Positions 41,180 to 50,602 of a DNA stretch of 64,000 nucleotides are shown in pieces. Made by a program: the position numbers and the translations under genes. How positions within the stretch are numbered: the first letter of the stretch is position 1; the number at the start of each line of letters is the position of its first letter. This stretch comes from an uncultured bacterium (lineage in GTDB: Bacteria > Verrucomicrobiota > Lentisphaeria > Victivallales > Victivallaceae), in contig URVC01000002.1 in assembly GCA_900551245.1 (NCBI GenBank), forward strand, positions 70,700-134,699. The letters are read 5' to 3'. The notes under the pieces are model-generated. The model was not told the DNA's origin and did not search any database. It saw only the letters and a list, made by a program, of their open reading frames with translations.

Positions 41180-43594
41180 ATGGGGAAACTCTCGTTTGCC
41201 GTCAAGGGGATGCACTGCGCGGGCTGTGCCGCCTCGGTGGAGCGCGCCGTGCGGAAACTGCCGGGCGCGTCGGATGTCTACGTGAACTTTGCGGCGAACC
41301 GTCTGACGCTCGAAGCGGCGGCGGAACTCTCCGCCGGGCAGGTGGTCGAGGCGGTCCGTTCGGCCGGATTCACCGCGGAGCCGCTCGGCGGCGACCCGGC
41401 GCGGCTCGAATTCGATGTGCGCGGGATGCACTGCGCGGGCTGTGCCGCGTCGCTGGAGAAGACGGTCGCCGCGCTCGACGGCGCGTCGGATGTCTACGTG
41501 AATTTCGCGGCGAACCGTCTGACGCTCCGGGCGGAACCCGGGCGGCTTTCCCCGGAACGGGTTCTCGAAACCATCCGCGCCGCCGGATTCGAGGGCACCG
41601 AGAGGAGCGATACCGCCGCGCCTGCCGCTTTCGAAGAGGATGTCGCATCGGAGCGCTCCGAGACGCGCCGGTTCATCGTCGCCGCGGTGTTCGCACTGCT
41701 GCTCTGCTACGTGGCGATGCACGAAATGTTTCATCTGCCGTTCTTTCCGCTGGCGCCGGGTTGGCTGGCACTGCTGGAGATCGTGCTGTTGATTCCGGTG
41801 GTTGCGGCGGGGTTCCGCTTTTACACCGGCGGATTCCGTTCGCTGTTCCGGGGGGAGCCGAACATGGACTCCCTGATCGCCTGCGGTACCGCCGCCGCGA
41901 CGGTCTACAGTTTGTGGCTCTGTTTCCGCGGCGAGTTCTACCCGCTCTACTTCGATACGGCGGGGATGATCGTCGCGCTGATCATGCTCGGGAAATTTCT
42001 GGAGGGGCGCGCCCGCCGCCGCGCCTCCGGAGCCATCCGGGAGCTGATGAACCTCGCCCCCGCGACGGCAATCCGGCTCGAGGAGGGGGGCGAGCGGGAG
42101 ATCCCCGCGACCGGAATCCGGGTCGGGGATCGCCTGCGGGTCCGGCCGGGGGACCGGATTCCGGCCGACGGCGTGGTGGAGTCCGGCGAAAGCGACGTCG
42201 ATGAGTCGATGCTGACCGGCGAAGCGATGCCGGTGCTCCGCAAGGCGGGTGACCCGGTGACCGGTGCGTCGATCAACGGCAACGGTTCGTTGATCATCCG
42301 CGCCACCCGAATCGGTGGCGATACGGTGCTGGCCCGGATCATCCGGCTGGTCGAGGAGGCGCAGGGGTCGCGTCCGCCGATTGCCCGGCTGGCCGACCGG
42401 ATTGCCGGGAAGTTCGTCTGGACGGTGATCGCCATCGCGCTCGTGACCTTTGCCGCCTGGTTTGCCGCCGGGGCCGGGTTTGCCGCCGCACTCAGCTTCG
42501 CGCTGGCGGTGATGGTGATCGCCTGCCCCTGCGCGCTCGGTCTGGCGACGCCGATCGCGCTCATCGTCGGCATCGGGCGGGGCGCGAAATCGGGCATCCT
42601 GATCAAATCCGGCGCCGCCCTCGAAACGGCGGGGAAGACCGGCACCGTGATCTTCGACAAGACCGGCACCCTCACCGTCGGCCGCCCGGAGGTGAAGGAG
42701 CTTTTTCTGTTGCCCGATGCCGGGTTTTCCGCGGAGGAGCTGTTCGCCGTCGCCGCCGGGGCGGAGAGCCGGTCCAACCACCCGCTCGCGCGCGCCATCG
42801 TGCAGGAGGCGGAGAGGCGCGGCGTCGCCCCTGCGGCGGTGGAGAAGTTCACCGCCCGTCCCGGTTTCGGCCTCTCCTGCGAGGCGGACGGGCGGCTCTG
42901 GCTGATCGGCAGTGCCCGGCTGATGCAGGCGGTGGGGATCGATGTTGCGGCGCTCTTCCCGGTGCAGAAGGCGCAGTCGCTGGTCTATTTCGCCTGTGAC
43001 CGCCGCCCCGTCGGCGCGGTCGGCATCGGCGACCGGATCAAGCCCGGCGCGGCCGAAGCTCTGCACGAACTGCACGGACTCGGTGTCAAGACGGTGATGC
43101 TCACCGGCGACAACGCCGCCGCAGCGCAGTCGCTCGCCGATTCGCTCAAGCTCGATGAGTTCCACGCCGAACTCCTGCCCGGCGACAAGGCCGGATTCAT
43201 CCGCCGGCTTCAGCAGGAGAACGGCGGCACGGTCGTGGCGATGGTCGGCGACGGCATCAACGACGCCCCCGCGCTCGCGCAGGCGGATGTCGGCATCGCC
43301 ATCGGCTCCGGCACCGACGTGGCGATGGAGACCGCCGACGTGGTGCTCATGCACGCGGATCTCGCCGGGGTTCCGGCGGCAATCCGGCTCAGCCGGGCGA
43401 CGATGCGGATCATCCGCGAGAACCTCTTCTGGGCCTTCTTCTACAACGCGGTCGGCCTGCCGCTGGCGGCGGGGCTTTTTTACGCGCTCTTCGACGGCCC
43501 CCGCCTCAACCCGGTCTTCGGCGCGATGGCGATGGCGGCGAGTTCGGTTTCGGTCGTGCTGAACGCGCTCCGGCTGCGCCGCTTCAAGCTCTGA
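41180..43594 (+). CDS. copA: Copper-exporting P-type ATPase with two N-terminal HMA domains
   Basis: The 804-residue P1B ATPase has two heavy-metal-associated domains at about residues 3-65 and 75-137, each with GMHCAGCAAS. About eight membrane helices surround ACPCALGLATP (CPC ion site near residue 449), the phosphorylated Asp is in DKTGTLT near 493, the HP motif is NHPLARA near 533, and GDGINDAPAL is near 690. It drives Cu+ export to the periplasm. The two HMA domains are nearly identical at DNA level, which points to recent duplication. No copper chaperone or CsoR/CueR gene is adjacent. Its end overlaps the GH116-like gene on the other strand by 11 bp. Confidence 0.95.
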   Translation: MGKLSFAVKGMHCAGCAASVERAVRKLPGASDVYVNFAANRLTLEAAAELSAGQVVEAVRSAGFTAEPLGGDPARLEFDVRGMHCAGCAASLEKTVAALDGASDVYVNFAANRLTLRAEPGRLSPERVLETIRAAGFEGTERSDTAAPAAFEEDVASERSETRRFIVAAVFALLLCYVAMHEMFHLPFFPLAPGWLALLEIVLLIPVVAAGFRFYTGGFRSLFRGEPNMDSLIACGTAAATVYSLWLCFRGEFYPLYFDTAGMIVALIMLGKFLEGRARRRASGAIRELMNLAPATAIRLEEGGEREIPATGIRVGDRLRVRPGDRIPADGVVESGESDVDESMLTGEAMPVLRKAGDPVTGASINGNGSLIIRATRIGGDTVLARIIRLVEEAQGSRPPIARLADRIAGKFVWTVIAIALVTFAAWFAAGAGFAAALSFALAVMVIACPCALGLATPIALIVGIGRGAKSGILIKSGAALETAGKTGTVIFDKTGTLTVGRPEVKELFLLPDAGFSAEELFAVAAGAESRSNHPLARAIVQEAERRGVAPAAVEKFTARPGFGLSCEADGRLWLIGSARLMQAVGIDVAALFPVQKAQSLVYFACDRRPVGAVGIGDRIKPGAAEALHELHGLGVKTVMLTGDNAAAAQSLADSLKLDEFHAELLPGDKAGFIRRLQQENGGTVVAMVGDGINDAPALAQADVGIAIGSGTDVAMETADVVLMHADLAGVPAAIRLSRATMRIIRENLFWAFFYNAVGLPLAAGLFYALFDGPRLNPVFGAMAMAASSVSVVLNALRLRRFKL

Positions 43595-46181
43595 CCGCGG
43601 TCCCGGTGAAGGTCAACCGGTCGCCTGCCCGGAGCCGGACCGGTTCCGCCGGAATCCATTCGCCGTCCTTCCATTCTCCGGCGAGCGCCGCTCCGTTCCG
43701 GGCGGCGGATTCCGCCTGGAGCTGGAAGGCGGAGAACTCCGCTTCGCCGTGCAGAATGTGGAGCGTCTGCTCCTGCCCGGAGCGTTCAAACGTCCCCCAG
43801 ACCGTGCCGAGCGACCAGAAACAGCGGAAGTCGCCGGAGAGGATCGGCCGGAATCCGATCATCCCGCGCACCATGTCGTAACAGAAGCCGCTGTACGCCT
43901 GAAGCATCGCGTAGGAGGCCATGCTGCGGGCGTAGTTGCTGCCGCATTCGATCTCGTTCCAGGGATTGCGGCGCCGTCCGTCGTAGCGGCGGCGGATCGC
44001 CCGGGCCAGCTCCTCGCCCTTCTCCGGTTCGCCGGTCATGACCAGATGGGCGGCGACGGCCCATTCGAAGCCGGTCATTGTCTCGGAGTTGTAGGGCAGC
44101 GGAATCACCGGCTTCTCCCGTCCCTCCGGCCAGACGCAGATGATGCAGCCGCCCTCGTCGTCGACCGAGAAGGTGCGCCAGGTGTTGGCGAACTCCCGCA
44201 ACGAGGGGCGGAAGTTGTAACGGTAGATCGACCGGAGCGTGGAGTGAATCCGTTCCGGTGCGAGAATTTCGCCGATGCCGTAGAGCGAAGCGTACCACTG
44301 GCCGAGGTGGGCGTCGATTTCGCACCCTTCGGCGGCCTGGTATTTGATTTCGCAATGCTCGGCGTCCCAGTAGGGGTTGTGTTCCGCCGTTTCGTCCCCC
44401 TGCAGGAAGGGGAGAATCTGCGCGGGATCGTGGATGTCCACCGCCTGCTGGTAGTACTCCCCGTTGAAGAGGTGCTCTTCGCACCAGCGTTTCCCTTTTT
44501 CGAAGAGTTCCGCGCAGAACGTACCGAACGCGGGGTCGCCGCAGTACGGAGCCATTTCCGCCGTCGCCTTGAGCGCGCCGAGGTAGTGGCCGGTGAGCCA
44601 GCCGGAGGGGCCGAACTGCTCCACGTCGAGCGTGTGGTGCTGTCGGCCGGTGATGACGCCGCTCTGTTCCGGATCCCAGTGGTCGGGGTTCTTCGGACTC
44701 CAGGCGTATTCGATCGCCTGCCGGACCGCGAACCAGATCGAATTGAGCCACTTCGTATCGCCGGAGATCTTCCACTCGCGGTAGATTTTCATCACTTCGC
44801 CGTAGGAGCCGTCGACGCAGGGGCGCATCCATCGGGCGCGGGCCCGGATGCCCAGCGGCAGCCGGAGCCGGAACTGCCAGCCGCCGTTCTCGTCGAAGCC
44901 GTATTTCGCCTGCGATTCCCGGATCGACCGTTCGAGATCGGGGAAGAGCAGCGGCAGTGCCTGCGCATAGTTCCAGACATGCTGGCAGGTGCCGGGGCAG
45001 GAGCCGCGCTCCGGACCGACCCCCTCCCACCCCCACAAGGTGCCGTCCTCCACCCGCAGACAGGTCGGCGAGATCAGGACGGAGAGGTTCGCCGCCGCCC
45101 CTTCGAGCGACGCTGCGGGAATCGTGCTCTCATGCAGAGCCCGGCGGAAGAGGAACACCTTCTCGCGACTCTCCTGCCAGATGGGGAAGAAGCGCTGTGC
45201 CGCGTCCGCCGCGCCGGAGCAGAGACGCGTGTAGTAGTTTTTCCAGCGGTTCTCCTTCAATCCGGAACGGCGCAGCTCCTCCTCCACGTTGGAATCCCAG
45301 GTGTTGCGCCGGTTCGGAACGTACCAGCTGATCAGGAAGCGGACGGTTTTCCGCTCTCCCGGCGCCAGCGTGAAATGGGCTCCGAGCATGCCGCAGTCGC
45401 GCCGGGATGGGCTGGTCCGGCCGGAGTAACTGCGGTTGCGGAACGCACCCGGCGTGTTGAGGTCGTTCCAGTAGACCTCGAGGAAGTCACGCCAGCGCCC
45501 CCGGTACCAGTACTCCTGAAACGAGACCTCCTCCGCGTCGGTGGAGAGGGCGAGTTCGCCGCAGTCGAAGGAGTCCGGGGCGAGGTTGTTGTTGAGCCGG
45601 AGCTGGGTCAGGCCGTTTGATCGCGTGACCCGGTTGTCCGCCTCCGGGTTCTCCCACGGGTTGGCGAGTGCGCCGACGCAGCTGTAACGGTACGTGGCTT
45701 CAGAACTGTTTTCAAGCGTGATCTCGTAGAGCGCGACCGGGAGCGACGCGAGGTCGGATTCCCCGGGGACGAACGGACTCCACGCCGTGAGGCGCACCCG
45801 GCCGGGGAAACCGGGATCGGCGAAAGTGAGTTCCGCCGCCGGAAATTCGCCGTCGAACTCCACGTCGCGGAAGTGGGGGAGTCCGCAGAGCGTCTCCTCG
45901 CCGGGGCCCCAGCCGAAACCGTAATACATCGCGTCGTTCCCTCTCCGTTCGCCGGAGAGGTCGGAAAGCAGGTCGCCGTGGAGGATGCGGGCCGCTTCGA
46001 CCCGGCCGTTCCGTTCGGCGCGGACGGCGAAATGGGAACAGCCGTTGCCGAGACCTTTCCCGGCGTGGTTGAAGATCTCCCAGTCGATGAGCCGGCCGTT
46101 GCCGGCCAGCCCGATGCATCCGGCGCCGATTCCGCCGACGGGGAACGAGACCTCGCGCAGAGCTTCACCTCGCAGTTTCAT
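43584..46181 (-). CDS. GH116-like glycoside hydrolase (GBA2-type)
   Basis: The 865-residue protein opens with LREVSFPVGGIGAGCIGLAGNGRLIDWEIFN, the GBA2-type N-terminal signature of GH116, with a beta-sandwich domain to about residue 330 and an (alpha/alpha)6 barrel after it. WGWEGVGPERGSCPGTCQHVWNYAQALP and NPWNEIECGSNYARSMASYAMLQAYSGF are typical of the barrel. GH116 enzymes are beta-glucosidases, beta-xylosidases or related enzymes. No signal peptide is seen, so it is probably cytoplasmic and acts on imported oligosaccharides. A minus-strand TATAAT (46232-46227) lies in the intergenic promoter region. It is divergent from an AraC regulator that may control it. Confidence 0.87.
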   Translation of the reverse strand: MKLRGEALREVSFPVGGIGAGCIGLAGNGRLIDWEIFNHAGKGLGNGCSHFAVRAERNGRVEAARILHGDLLSDLSGERRGNDAMYYGFGWGPGEETLCGLPHFRDVEFDGEFPAAELTFADPGFPGRVRLTAWSPFVPGESDLASLPVALYEITLENSSEATYRYSCVGALANPWENPEADNRVTRSNGLTQLRLNNNLAPDSFDCGELALSTDAEEVSFQEYWYRGRWRDFLEVYWNDLNTPGAFRNRSYSGRTSPSRRDCGMLGAHFTLAPGERKTVRFLISWYVPNRRNTWDSNVEEELRRSGLKENRWKNYYTRLCSGAADAAQRFFPIWQESREKVFLFRRALHESTIPAASLEGAAANLSVLISPTCLRVEDGTLWGWEGVGPERGSCPGTCQHVWNYAQALPLLFPDLERSIRESQAKYGFDENGGWQFRLRLPLGIRARARWMRPCVDGSYGEVMKIYREWKISGDTKWLNSIWFAVRQAIEYAWSPKNPDHWDPEQSGVITGRQHHTLDVEQFGPSGWLTGHYLGALKATAEMAPYCGDPAFGTFCAELFEKGKRWCEEHLFNGEYYQQAVDIHDPAQILPFLQGDETAEHNPYWDAEHCEIKYQAAEGCEIDAHLGQWYASLYGIGEILAPERIHSTLRSIYRYNFRPSLREFANTWRTFSVDDEGGCIICVWPEGREKPVIPLPYNSETMTGFEWAVAAHLVMTGEPEKGEELARAIRRRYDGRRRNPWNEIECGSNYARSMASYAMLQAYSGFCYDMVRGMIGFRPILSGDFRCFWSLGTVWGTFERSGQEQTLHILHGEAEFSAFQLQAESAARNGAALAGEWKDGEWIPAEPVRLRAGDRLTFTGTAVRA

Positions 46182-46285
46182 GGTAAAAAAATCCTTTCTT
46201 GGTTGAAATCTTCCGTCACGGATAGTATTATACCCGGAAATGGCCGAAAAAGGAATGGGAAAACAGGCCGGAAAGATATGATTTT

Positions 46286-47125
46286 ATGCCGTTGACCGAA
46301 GAACCGCAGTGGCGCGCCATGCACAATATGGTCCGTCTGGAACTGCACCAGCTCGCCTTCGCCGATTTCGCCTGGCAGGGGCGGAACACCCACTTTTTCA
46401 ACCGGCTCTTTCTGGTGCTGGCGGGAGAGGGGGAGGTGCGGAACCACACCGGCGGCGAACGGCTCGCATTGCGTCCCGGATTCGGCGTATTCCTGCCCGA
46501 GGGGCTGGATCTCGGGTTTGAGTTCCGGCCGGGATTGCGGTTTCTGAGCTGTCACTTCAATCTTTCGGTACTGCCGGGCGTGGATCTCTTCGGGCAGGAG
46601 CGGCATTGCCGGGAGTTTCCGGTCGACCCCGGGGCGCTGGAGCGGATCATCGGGAACATCACTTCGCCGCCGGAGTGGCGGGCCTTCGGCGAGACCGAAG
46701 CGTTTCTCTGGAGCGTGATCGGGCGTCTGCCGCTGCCCGGGAGTTCCCGTCTCGCGGAACTGGCGAGTCTTGCCGGGCGTTACGGGGGGCTGCTTCGATT
46801 CATCCGGGAGCATCTTTCGGCCCGGCTGACGGTGGACCGGCTCGCCGAGGAGGCGGGGCTTTCCCGGGGCAGGTTGTCGCGCAATTTTTCGCGTGACTTC
46901 GCGATGCCGCTCAAATCGTTTCTGCAGAAGGAGCTGGCGGCGCAGGCGGCCCGCTATCTGCTCGGCTCTTCGCTCTCGGTGCGGGAGATTGCCGGACGGC
47001 TCGAATTCAGCAGCGAGTACTACTTTTCGAACTTCTTCCGCCGCTGCACCGGCACGACACCCACCGCCTTCCGCCGGTCGAACCCCGGCCCCGTCTTCTG
47101 TCGGAAAGAGGAACCCGGCAGATAA
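46286..47125 (+). CDS. AraC-family transcriptional regulator
   Basis: The 279-residue protein has an N-terminal cupin-like sensor (NRLFLVLAGEGEVRNHTGGERLALRPGFGVFLPEG) and a C-terminal pair of helix-turn-helix motifs (LTVDRLAEEAGLSRGRLSRNF and LSVREIAGRLEFSSEYYFSNFFRRCTGTTPTAFRR). It is divergent from the GH116-like gene with 104 nt between, the usual layout of a sugar-responsive activator and its target. A 49-bp piece of its 3' end, encoding CTGTTPTAFRRSNPGP, is duplicated exactly at 53578-53626. Confidence 0.93.
   Translation: MPLTEEPQWRAMHNMVRLELHQLAFADFAWQGRNTHFFNRLFLVLAGEGEVRNHTGGERLALRPGFGVFLPEGLDLGFEFRPGLRFLSCHFNLSVLPGVDLFGQERHCREFPVDPGALERIIGNITSPPEWRAFGETEAFLWSVIGRLPLPGSSRLAELASLAGRYGGLLRFIREHLSARLTVDRLAEEAGLSRGRLSRNFSRDFAMPLKSFLQKELAAQAARYLLGSSLSVREIAGRLEFSSEYYFSNFFRRCTGTTPTAFRRSNPGPVFCRKEEPGR
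47045..47093 (+). repeat. 49-bp direct repeat, copy 1 (end of the AraC gene)
   Basis: This segment of the AraC regulator, starting TGCACCGGCACGACACCC, is identical over 49 bp to 53578-53626. Here it belongs naturally to the second helix-turn-helix of the regulator. Confidence 0.95.
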
Positions 47126-47174
47126 CGATAATCGAACAAATCCATGTTTTTCAAAATAAATCATGGTTTGGCTC

Positions 47175-47202
47175 TTGACTTTTTTTTATTTTATTGTATA
47201 AT
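47175..47202 (+). promoter_or_regulatory. Predicted strong sigma-70 promoter of the GntR regulator and GH28 operon
   Basis: TTGACT (47175-47180), a 16-nt T-rich spacer and a perfect TATAAT (47197-47202) form one of the best promoters in the window, 56 nt upstream of the regulator's start codon. Confidence 0.75.
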
Positions 47203-47213
47203 TAAAAGCAAGA

Positions 47214-47233
47214 GGCCCGATTGGTGGCCCGAT
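47214..47233 (+). promoter_or_regulatory. Direct repeat GGCCCGAT, possible operator in the GntR leader
   Basis: Two copies of GGCCCGAT start 12 bp apart just after the predicted transcription start. The place suits autoregulation by the GntR/LacI-type product, though GntR sites are usually inverted repeats. Confidence 0.3.
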
Positions 47234-47257
47234 ATTGATGCGGGGGTATGGAAAATC

Positions 47258-48286
47258 ATGCTTTCAGCGACCGGGAACAAGCGAGACAGCGCACGGATGC
47301 GTGTCCGGCGTTATGTGATGGATCTGATCTATCAATGTGCGGGGGAATCGGTACGCCTCCCTTCCAACAGGGAATTGGCGCAGGAGCTTGGAATTGCCCG
47401 CAGCACCACCCAGCTTGAATTGAAACTGCTGTTGAAGGAAGGATTCCTGGTCAGCCGCCGCGGAATCGGTACCTTTACCGTTCCGACGGCAAGACGGGAG
47501 AAATATCAGGCTCCCCTGATCGGAATTCTCGACGGCGACGGCAAGATTATTTACGAACCGTACTACCGCTTGACTCTGGGGGCGCATGTTGCGATGGAGG
47601 CGGCTAAAATGCCGGCAGTGATCCAGCAGATCCACCTCTTCTCCGAATGTGAAAATGATCTCGTTGAAGAACTGCGAAGCATCTGTTGCGATGTGCTGGT
47701 TTGCATCGCTCCTTTTGAAAAACAGCTCCCTCTTCTCCGAAAAATTCAGCAATACCGGCCGGTCATCACGGTGGATGTCGCCTTCCCCGGCCTGACGGGA
47801 ATTGAGCTGGACCGGTATCGCAAAGGACGTGTTCTCGGGGAGGCACTTCTGGCGGAAGGACGCAGGAAGGTGCTGTTTATTCAGACCAGGCGTTACCATG
47901 ATACGACCTTTCGCGGCTGCCGGGATATCTTTGCGGAATCGGGAATTCACATTCCCGACAATCATTTTTTTCTGAATGATCTCGAAGGATTCGAACAACT
48001 TCTTGAAACCGGATTCCGTCCGCAGGCAATTGCGCCGGCCCTGGAATACTTCGCGCCGATCATCAATCTCATGCGCAAATACGGGATTGACCTTCAGGAA
48101 GAGTGCCGGATCGCCACCTTCATGTTCAAGCCGGATAATGCACCGGGACCAGTTATGCTGTTTACGTTCCCGTTTGAGGAATTCGGGAAACAGGTTGTGA
48201 CGCAGATCCGGAAACGTCTCGCCGATCCGTCGCTCCCTCCTGAACACATCATGTTCGATTATGATTATAAAATGAGCATTGTCTGA
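47258..48286 (+). CDS. GntR-type transcriptional regulator with LacI-like sensor domain
   Basis: The 342-residue protein has a GntR winged helix in residues about 8-75 (GESVRLPSNRELAQELGIARSTTQLELKLLLKEGFLVSRRGIGTFTV) and then a periplasmic-binding-protein-like sensor (APLIGILDGDGKIIYEPYY ... EGRRKVLFIQTRRYHDTTFRGCRDIF), the AraR-type combination used to sense sugars. The start at 47258 is chosen from the winged-helix position; longer in-frame readings run through the promoter. It heads the plus-strand carbohydrate genes GH28-like, prepilin-like and beta-propeller, which it probably regulates. Confidence 0.88.
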   Translation: MLSATGNKRDSARMRVRRYVMDLIYQCAGESVRLPSNRELAQELGIARSTTQLELKLLLKEGFLVSRRGIGTFTVPTARREKYQAPLIGILDGDGKIIYEPYYRLTLGAHVAMEAAKMPAVIQQIHLFSECENDLVEELRSICCDVLVCIAPFEKQLPLLRKIQQYRPVITVDVAFPGLTGIELDRYRKGRVLGEALLAEGRRKVLFIQTRRYHDTTFRGCRDIFAESGIHIPDNHFFLNDLEGFEQLLETGFRPQAIAPALEYFAPIINLMRKYGIDLQEECRIATFMFKPDNAPGPVMLFTFPFEEFGKQVVTQIRKRLADPSLPPEHIMFDYDYKMSIV

Positions 48287-48368
48287 CGTGGGAAATGCCC
48301 TTTGCCCGGGCAACGGATTGACGGAAAATGTTGTGCTGCATGTGACGGGAACGAAAGGAGGATCGACT

Positions 48369-49658
48369 ATGGTAAATGTCAAGGACTTCGGAGCTGTCGG
48401 TGATGGTTCGGCAAATGATACGGCCGCGATTCAGCGGGCGATCGACAGCGGCGGAATCGTGAGGATCCCCCGGGGAGTCTATGTGACCGGAACCCTCTAC
48501 CTGAAAAGCAACGGCGGACTGCATCTGGAAGCGGGAGCGGTTTTGCGGGCGAGTCATTCCCGGGCCGATTACAACGCGGACGATTTCTGTCCTCAAAATG
48601 CGGTGTTTTCAGCGGAGTCCGTAACCGGCGCGCATCTGATTGTTGCTGTGGAGCAGGAAAACATCTCCCTTTCCGGCGAAGGCTGCATCGACGGCGATGC
48701 GCTTTACTGGATGACGGAAAAGTGGGGATGGCATCTGAAAAGCAATCCCGAACGCCCGGGGCAGATGATTTTTTTTGCCGAGTGTCGGGGGGTCCAGATC
48801 CGCGATCTCTCCCTGAAAAATGCTTCCTACTGGCATCTGTTTCTTCATGGCTGCGAAGAGGTGATCGTTTCGGGCGTGCGGATCAGCGGGCATCCGCTGG
48901 TAATCAACAACGACGGAATTGATATCGACTGCTGCCGCAACGTCGTCGTTTCCGGCTGTCTCATCGATACTGCCGATGACGCGCTCACTCTGCGCGCCGG
49001 AGCCGCGCGGCTCCGGCGGCCGAAGGCGTGTGAAAACATTGTGATCGGCAACTGCATTCTCCGTTCCGGATTCGCCAACGCCATCCGGGTCGGAGTTGGT
49101 TCCGGCGAGATCCGAAATGCCTGTTTCAGCAATATCATGATCCGGGAGGGGACACGGACCGGTATCTGCTTTGTTTCCATGTACAATCCGAAAAAAAGCG
49201 GGGTCCGCTGTATTTCCGATCTGCAGTTCGACAACATTCGGACGGATGCGTACCGTCCCTTCAACATCAAGCTCCTGAATTCGGAGGAAATGCCTCCGCC
49301 GGCAGGGGTGATTACACAGCGAAACATCGCCTTTTCCAATATCTTTGGAACTGCCTCCGCCACCTCGTATCTCATCGGATGCGAAAACGGAATTCTTGAG
49401 AATATCCGGTTCAAGAATGTGGAATTCCGGTACAGCGGTCCCGGCGAGGCTCCCCATGTCGATGCAAACGGCAAGTGGGGCCGTTCTTCAAAAGACTGTG
49501 CCTTTTTCGTCAAACATGCACAGCATGTCACATTTGATGATGTCCGTATCCGCTGGGAAGGCGATGATTCCGGCTGGAAGCACGAACTGGAGTACGTCGA
49601 TTCAAAAAATGTCTCTGTCCGGAACTGTGTATTTGAAAAAGGGATTTGTGAAAGCTGA
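48369..49658 (+). CDS. GH28-like glycoside hydrolase (polygalacturonase fold)
   Basis: The 429-residue protein starts MVNVKDFGAVGDGSANDTAAIQRAID, the standard opening of pectin-type right-handed beta-helix enzymes. The GH28 region has NNDGIDID near residue 180 and TADDALTLRAG near residue 201, which supply the catalytic Asp residues, followed by a GFANAIRVG turn. The His of the classical GHG motif is not obvious. AAAGGAGG lies 8 nt before the ATG. No signal peptide is present, so it is probably cytoplasmic or exported by another route. Likely substrates are galacturonic- or rhamnose-containing oligosaccharides. Confidence 0.85.
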   Translation: MVNVKDFGAVGDGSANDTAAIQRAIDSGGIVRIPRGVYVTGTLYLKSNGGLHLEAGAVLRASHSRADYNADDFCPQNAVFSAESVTGAHLIVAVEQENISLSGEGCIDGDALYWMTEKWGWHLKSNPERPGQMIFFAECRGVQIRDLSLKNASYWHLFLHGCEEVIVSGVRISGHPLVINNDGIDIDCCRNVVVSGCLIDTADDALTLRAGAARLRRPKACENIVIGNCILRSGFANAIRVGVGSGEIRNACFSNIMIREGTRTGICFVSMYNPKKSGVRCISDLQFDNIRTDAYRPFNIKLLNSEEMPPPAGVITQRNIAFSNIFGTASATSYLIGCENGILENIRFKNVEFRYSGPGEAPHVDANGKWGRSSKDCAFFVKHAQHVTFDDVRIRWEGDDSGWKHELEYVDSKNVSVRNCVFEKGICES

Positions 49659-49779
49659 TCGCCTGTTTACATTTGATGGTACGACAAGAGGAATGAGCGA
49701 AGAAGAGGAAATCGATGTCAGCCTGGTTCATAAATTTTCCGGTGGCGGATATAAAACAGAAAATGGAAGGAGATGAATC

Positions 49780-50580
49780 ATGTCAAAAGAGCAAATTTTG
49801 TTCTGCAGGAGAGCAACTTTTACACTGATAGAACTTCTTATCGTAATTGCTATTATTGCAATCTTGGCTGCATTGCTTCTGCCCGCCCTGCATTCCGCGC
49901 GGGAGAAAGCCAAGGGCATCCAGTGCGTGAACAATTTGAAGCAGCAGGGAATCGGCATGGGACAATATCTGGTGGACAGCAGCGGTTTCGTCACTGCGCC
50001 GATTCCGGCGAAATCGACCAATTATATCCATACAGATTTCTCCTCCGTCGACTATCAGGGGAACAGCTGGGATATGATCTGGGGAAGCTATCTGTACAGC
50101 ATTCCTAATCGGAAATACTACTGGACTTTGAACGGAAAATGCAAAAACTTCATCTGTCCTTCCGACCGGACACAGCTTTCCAATTCGGGATGGAACCGGC
50201 TGAGCTACGGGATCATCGTTCCGTGGATGGCGTTCGTGAGAGGGATGGGCAACACGCAGCCGAAACGACTCTCCTCCCTTAAAAATACCTCCTCTTATTA
50301 TCTCGTTGCGGAAACTGATTATGAAAGCAATCAGCAGGCAAATGAGCATTTCAAAGAAAGTTACATGGGGTGGTTTTACGGCAGATGCTATTCCTGGCTC
50401 ATCAATTCCAATGATATCGGGCCGAATCACTCCGGAGCCGCAACATTCCTCTATGCCGACGGACATACCGCCATGAAAGTGGTATGGAACGGAGGACCGA
50501 AAAACAAGATCCTGATCCTGGCCAGTTATACCGGCAAGGGATTCGACGAGGCAATTAACAACGCAAGAGACATCGACTGA
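49780..50580 (+). CDS. Prepilin-type N-terminal methylation-domain protein, second copy
   Basis: The 266-residue protein has FTLIELLIVIAIIAILAALLLPALHSAREKAKG after a short CRRAT leader; the residue before Phe is Thr, not Gly. The C-terminal HSGAATFLYADGHTA is the H-x9-DG signature of the paralogous family also seen at 7555-8301. GGAG precedes the ATG. It lies 121 nt after the GH28-like gene and 22 nt before the beta-propeller gene. The two prepilin-like proteins in the window differ outside these ends, as expected if each is tuned to its neighbouring enzyme. Confidence 0.88.
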   Translation: MSKEQILFCRRATFTLIELLIVIAIIAILAALLLPALHSAREKAKGIQCVNNLKQQGIGMGQYLVDSSGFVTAPIPAKSTNYIHTDFSSVDYQGNSWDMIWGSYLYSIPNRKYYWTLNGKCKNFICPSDRTQLSNSGWNRLSYGIIVPWMAFVRGMGNTQPKRLSSLKNTSSYYLVAETDYESNQQANEHFKESYMGWFYGRCYSWLINSNDIGPNHSGAATFLYADGHTAMKVVWNGGPKNKILILASYTGKGFDEAINNARDID

Positions 50581-50602
50581 CAAATTACAGAAAGGAATTT
50601 TC

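Noticed and set aside
40706..43354. Minus-strand frame of 882 codons antisense to copA
   Set aside because: copA motifs (CPC, DKTGT, GDGIND) are all on the plus strand.
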